A stretch of 9,013 nt of DNA, taken from Syntrophobacterales bacterium. Its GTDB lineage: Bacteria; Desulfobacterota; Syntrophorhabdia; Syntrophorhabdales; WCHB1-27. The stretch spans positions 1 to 9,013 of the forward strand of contig JADGQN010000173.1 in assembly GCA_017881765.1 (NCBI GenBank), given 5' to 3'. The notes beneath the pieces were generated by a model that had not been told where the DNA came from, ran no database searches, and worked only from the letters and a program-made list of their open reading frames with translations. The position numbers and the translations under genes were made by a program. Positions 6,960-9,013 of this stretch are shown piece by piece; position 1 is the stretch's first letter; each line of letters starts with the position of its first letter.

Positions 6960-7481
6960 TCAGACGGCAGCCCAGTCTATATCGGTCTTTTCGGAAGGCA
7001 GCGGCACGATGAAGACCGGTTTCCGGCTCCTCTCCAGCACCGACCGGGCGACGCTCCCGAGAAATGCCTGCCTCAACAACCCCTTTCCGTGGGTCCCGAG
7101 GACAATCACATCACACCCTTCTGTGTCGGCTGTGTTGAGGATTTCTTCCACCGCATAGCCTGCCCTGACGATGATACCGGACACCAGGGCCTCACACGGC
7201 GAACCAATCTGCACCTCCACTTTCTGGCAGAAGTCCTCCAGTTGCTTCTTGATCTCGACAACGTCTTCCTCTTTTTCCTGCTCTTTCGCCCTTGTCAAGA
7301 CCCGCTCTGCATCCGTAAAACCCGCTTCCATATATACCGAAGGAGGAATTGTCCCAATGCAGTGGAGGATCACAATCTTTGCATCATGTTTTCGGGCCAT
7401 ATCCGCGGCAAAGTAGAATGCATAAGACGAGTTCTTGGTGAGATCAGTAGCGTAAAGAATCTTTTTGATTTGTGGGATCAT
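6960..7481 (-). CDS. Universal stress protein, ATP-binding UspA type
   Basis: This 173-residue cytoplasmic protein has the Usp alpha/beta fold. It starts with the beta strand KKILYATDLT, with D13 at the usual adenine-site position. The C-terminal nucleotide motif is complete: G129-TH-G132, nine residues, then G142-S143, with SVARSVLERSRKPVFIVP after it. That marks the ATP-binding class, in which the protein acts as a sensor or signalling partner. Residues about 55-90 form a highly charged helical insert (RAKEQEKEEDVVEIKKQLEDF). It makes the protein longer than the usual 140-150 residues and may mediate dimer or partner contacts. ATG 7481 is preceded by GGAGGC at good spacing. The gene is divergent from the secreted-protein gene at 7663. 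Confidence 0.95.
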   Translation of the reverse strand: MIPQIKKILYATDLTKNSSYAFYFAADMARKHDAKIVILHCIGTIPPSVYMEAGFTDAERVLTRAKEQEKEEDVVEIKKQLEDFCQKVEVQIGSPCEALVSGIIVRAGYAVEEILNTADTEGCDVIVLGTHGKGLLRQAFLGSVARSVLERSRKPVFIVPLPSEKTDIDWAAV

Positions 7482-7561
7482 TGCAAGCCTCCATTTTTGT
7501 CAATGTCCAGCTGCCCGGCACGATGCTTCCACCGGGTCGGCTCGTTTTGTCTTCTTAGCAT

Positions 7562-7590
7562 AAGATGAGCACAAATAAACCCAATGTCAA
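7562..7590 (-). promoter_or_regulatory. Candidate stress-protein promoter in the divergent region
   Basis: On the minus strand, a perfect TTGACA (7590-7585) is followed after 17 bases by CATCTT (7567-7562), a weak -10. TATGCT lies a few bases further on (7562-7557). The divergent gap 7482-7662 must hold promoters for both genes. For the plus-strand gene I see only a small hairpin in the leader, CCTGTT-gtca-AACAGG (7615-7630). Confidence 0.3.
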
Positions 7591-7648
7591 TTTTTAGGGA
7601 ACTTTTTTCCTGATCCTGTTGTCAAACAGGGCAGAAGCAAAAAACCCT

Positions 7649-7656
7649 AAGGAGGT
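7649..7656 (+). promoter_or_regulatory. Near-perfect Shine-Dalgarno of the secreted-protein gene
   Basis: AAGGAGGT lies six bases before ATG 7663. It is the strongest ribosome site in the window and fixes that start. It suggests high translation. Confidence 0.75.
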
Positions 7657-7662
7657 AATATA

Positions 7663-8478
7663 ATGGTACGAAAGATCTTTCTGACTCTGTTGTTTCTGGC
7701 ACTGGCCATCCCGGCATCGGCATGCGCCCACACAGGAAAGGGGAATCTCGTAGATGTACGCATCGTTTCAGACCATGGCGGAGAGTTCACAAAGTACAGG
7801 ACCTACCCGCGTCTGGCCGACCAAGGCGCCTATTTTTATGTCGAAGCAGCGAAGGGGCAGAGATACGCCGTTCAGGTGACCAACAGATCGGACAGGCGCG
7901 TCGGCGTGGTGATCGCCGTTGATGGAAGAAACATCATTGACGCCAAGAAATCAGTCCTACAGCGCACCGAGCGCATGTATATTCTCGCCCCTTACGAGAC
8001 AAACACCTTCGAGGGCTGGCGAACAGGCATGGACAGGACGAACAGGTTCTACTTCACCGAGCAGTCTGACTCTTATGCAGAGAAGGTATTTTCCGACGGC
8101 TCGGCGATGGGCACCATTGCTCTCGCTGTTTACATGGAAAAGCTTCCCGAACCAATTCCATACATCGAGAAGCAGTCCCGGCTGAACGAGGCGCCCGCCG
8201 GGGCAGCACAAGCAGCTCCTGCTCCCCCTGAGAGCCGCTCGTACGATGGGGCCGAAAGAAAGGGCGAACAAGCGGGCACCGGATTCGGCGAGACAACTTA
8301 CTCGCCTGTTCGCATCGTCAGCTTCGAGCCTGAGCGCACCGCTGTCGAAAAAATCGTTCTGAAATACGAATGGCGGTCAGAGCTCTGTCGTAAAGGGATC
8401 ATCGGTTGCGAGCCGAAGAACAGGTTCTGGCCTGACGCGCAGGAATTCGCCCCGGTACCGAAAGACTTTAGAGGATGA
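7663..8478 (+). CDS. Secreted or lipid-anchored protein of unknown function
   Basis: This 271-residue exported protein has a clear signal peptide: VRK, a hydrophobic core (5-16) and PASAC. It could be cut by signal peptidase I after A20, or be a lipoprotein with C21. The mature part has a predicted beta-rich domain (about 28-160). Its pattern is VNG-like VDGRNII (86-92), YILAPYE (106-112), GWR (118-120), RFYFTEQSDSYAE (128-140) and MGTIALAVY (149-157). I have an impression of having seen this pattern in other secreted hypothetical proteins, but I cannot name a family. An Ala/Pro-rich linker (175-192) and a Gly/Glu-rich stretch (193-212) lead to a C-terminal segment with two cysteines (C242, C249), which could form a disulfide. 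Envelope or periplasmic location is inferred. It is divergent from the stress-protein gene and followed by the hairpin cluster. Confidence 0.85.
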   Translation: MVRKIFLTLLFLALAIPASACAHTGKGNLVDVRIVSDHGGEFTKYRTYPRLADQGAYFYVEAAKGQRYAVQVTNRSDRRVGVVIAVDGRNIIDAKKSVLQRTERMYILAPYETNTFEGWRTGMDRTNRFYFTEQSDSYAEKVFSDGSAMGTIALAVYMEKLPEPIPYIEKQSRLNEAPAGAAQAAPAPPESRSYDGAERKGEQAGTGFGETTYSPVRIVSFEPERTAVEKIVLKYEWRSELCRKGIIGCEPKNRFWPDAQEFAPVPKDFRG

Positions 8479-8496
8479 GCGCTGCGGTTGAGCATC

Positions 8497-8646
8497 GCCC
8501 CGCTGGTGCCGGGGCTCAAGGACCGGGAGCTGTGCTCCCTTGAGGAGCGTCGCCGCTGGCGACTTGAGGCAACTACCTCAAGGCCGAAGGCCGGTCCTTA
8601 AGCAAAGCGATCCTCGAATCAGGCCCTGGGCCTGATGGTCCTCAAG
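8497..8646. repeat. CTCAAG/CTTGAG hairpin cluster
   Basis: Five copies of CTCAAG or its complement CTTGAG occur in 132 bases (8515, 8539, 8563, 8577, 8641), the first three at 24-base steps. They help form successive stems: GCCCCG/CGGGGC (8497-8515); CTCAA with GGGAGC-tgt-GCTCCC-TTGAG (8515-8544); GTCGCC-gct-GGCGAC (8549-8563); CTTGAGG-caacta-CCTCAAG (8563-8582); and GGCC-gaa-GGCC (8582-8592). The last stem, 8618-8636, is listed separately. No gene is supported here. It may be a REP/BIME-like repeat, a terminator complex or a structured RNA. Confidence 0.6.
8618..8636. terminator. Perfect 8-bp hairpin without T-tract
   Basis: ATCAGGCC-ctg-GGCCTGAT is a perfect stem with a 3-base loop, 140 bases after the secreted-protein stop. 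No T-run follows on either strand, so termination is only a possibility. It may instead be part of the repeat cluster. Confidence 0.35.
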
Positions 8647-8667
8647 CCGGCTATGCAGGCGGTCCGG

Positions 8668-8696
8668 TTGCGAATAACTCCGAGACTCACTATACT
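8668..8696 (+). promoter_or_regulatory. Sigma70-type promoter of the TPP enzyme gene
   Basis: TTGCGA (8668-8673), a 17-base spacer and TATACT (8691-8696). The -10 matches at five of six positions and the -35 at four. Transcription would start near 8703, which gives a leader of about 30 bases and includes the GGAGG at 8722-8726. Confidence 0.6.
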
Positions 8697-8733
8697 AGAA
8701 TCACTGTTGCATTGACCGATTGGAGGGAATTGC

Positions 8734-9013
8734 ATGAATGGAGCGGAACTCCTTGTAAAAACCGCCGTCGCATCGGGGATCGAGGTTTGCTTCATCAATC
8801 CGGGTACTACGGAGATGCTGTTGGTGAGGGCTCTCGATGCAGTGCCGGGCATCAGGACTATGCTTGGGCTCTTCGAGGGTGTCTGTACAGGCGCCGCGGA
8901 CGGCTATGGGCGCTTCCTGGGCAGACCGGCTATGACCCTGTTCCACCAGGGACCGGGACTGGCAAACGGCATCGCCAACCTGCATAATGCGCAACAGGCT
9001 CGGACACCCGTGT
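8734..9013 (+). CDS. Thiamine-diphosphate enzyme, acetolactate-synthase-like (3' end outside window)
   Basis: The first 93 residues of a TPP-dependent enzyme are present; the window ends inside the gene. The N-terminal pyrimidine-binding domain is clear. NPGTTEM (22-28) is followed by LGLFEGVCTGAADGYGR (44-60), in which E48 aligns with the catalytic glutamate that activates the cofactor. Then come HQGPGLANGIANLHNA (71-86) and RTPV. This pattern resembles the group annotated as 'acetolactate synthase large subunit', often of unknown substrate, related to benzoylformate decarboxylase and IlvB. No small regulatory subunit is visible, and the Gln usually next to the Glu in true acetolactate synthase is Gly here. 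ATG 8734 has GGAGG seven bases upstream and a good promoter. The reaction cannot be fixed without the rest of the protein. A 2-oxo-acid decarboxylase is as likely as a synthase. Confidence 0.92.
   Translation, partial: MNGAELLVKTAVASGIEVCFINPGTTEMLLVRALDAVPGIRTMLGLFEGVCTGAADGYGRFLGRPAMTLFHQGPGLANGIANLHNAQQARTPV

Noticed and set aside
7501..7525. Possible sigma54 site GGCACGATGCTTCC
   Set aside because: The GG and GC elements are not at the required spacing, with CC where GC is needed.

Overview
The window reads as a chromosomal stretch of an anaerobic Desulfobacterota-like bacterium, moderately GC-rich. This is an inference from gene content: a methylenetetrahydrofolate reductase fused to a MetV-type Cys-rich domain as in Wood-Ljungdahl anaerobes, a DUF4337 membrane protein, a divergent YchF-like protein and a thiamine-diphosphate enzyme of the acetolactate-synthase-like type. 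A syntroph such as Syntrophorhabdus is plausible but cannot be proven from this sequence alone. I see no rRNA, tRNA, CRISPR array, phage gene or transposase gene.

Layout, left to right. (1) 86-1699 (+) is the MetF-MetV fusion. (2) Convergent to it, on the minus strand, are a DUF4337 membrane protein (1837-2424) and, upstream of that, the undecaprenyl-diphosphate phosphatase uppP (2536-3312). (3) A 294-base intergenic stretch with a candidate promoter and a short dispersed repeat leads to a YchF/DUF933-like P-loop protein (3607-4659, +) that has lost several consensus G-motif residues. (4) A strong hairpin at 4677-4709 separates it from a convergent TPR lipoprotein (4734-5312, -). (5) An MFS permease follows (5447-6664, -). 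(6) The 295-base gap up to 6959 holds a 133-bp element with 21-bp terminal inverted repeats, which looks like a MITE. (7) A universal stress protein (6960-7481, -) is divergent from a secreted or lipid-anchored protein of unknown function (7663-8478, +). (8) The gap 8479-8733 is packed with hairpins built around CTCAAG/CTTGAG and ends in a good sigma70-type promoter. (9) That promoter serves a TPP-dependent acetolactate-synthase-like enzyme (8734 to the window end, truncated).

The genes look like independent housekeeping and accessory transcription units, not one pathway. Most neighbours are convergent or divergent, spacing is wide (about 110-295 bases), and most units have their own promoter or terminator candidates. 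I did not find a convincing new multi-gene system. The points most worth a second look are non-coding: the MITE-like element, the motif it shares with the intergenic region at 3449, and the CTCAAG hairpin cluster. On the protein side, the G-domain-degenerate YchF relative is the most unusual.
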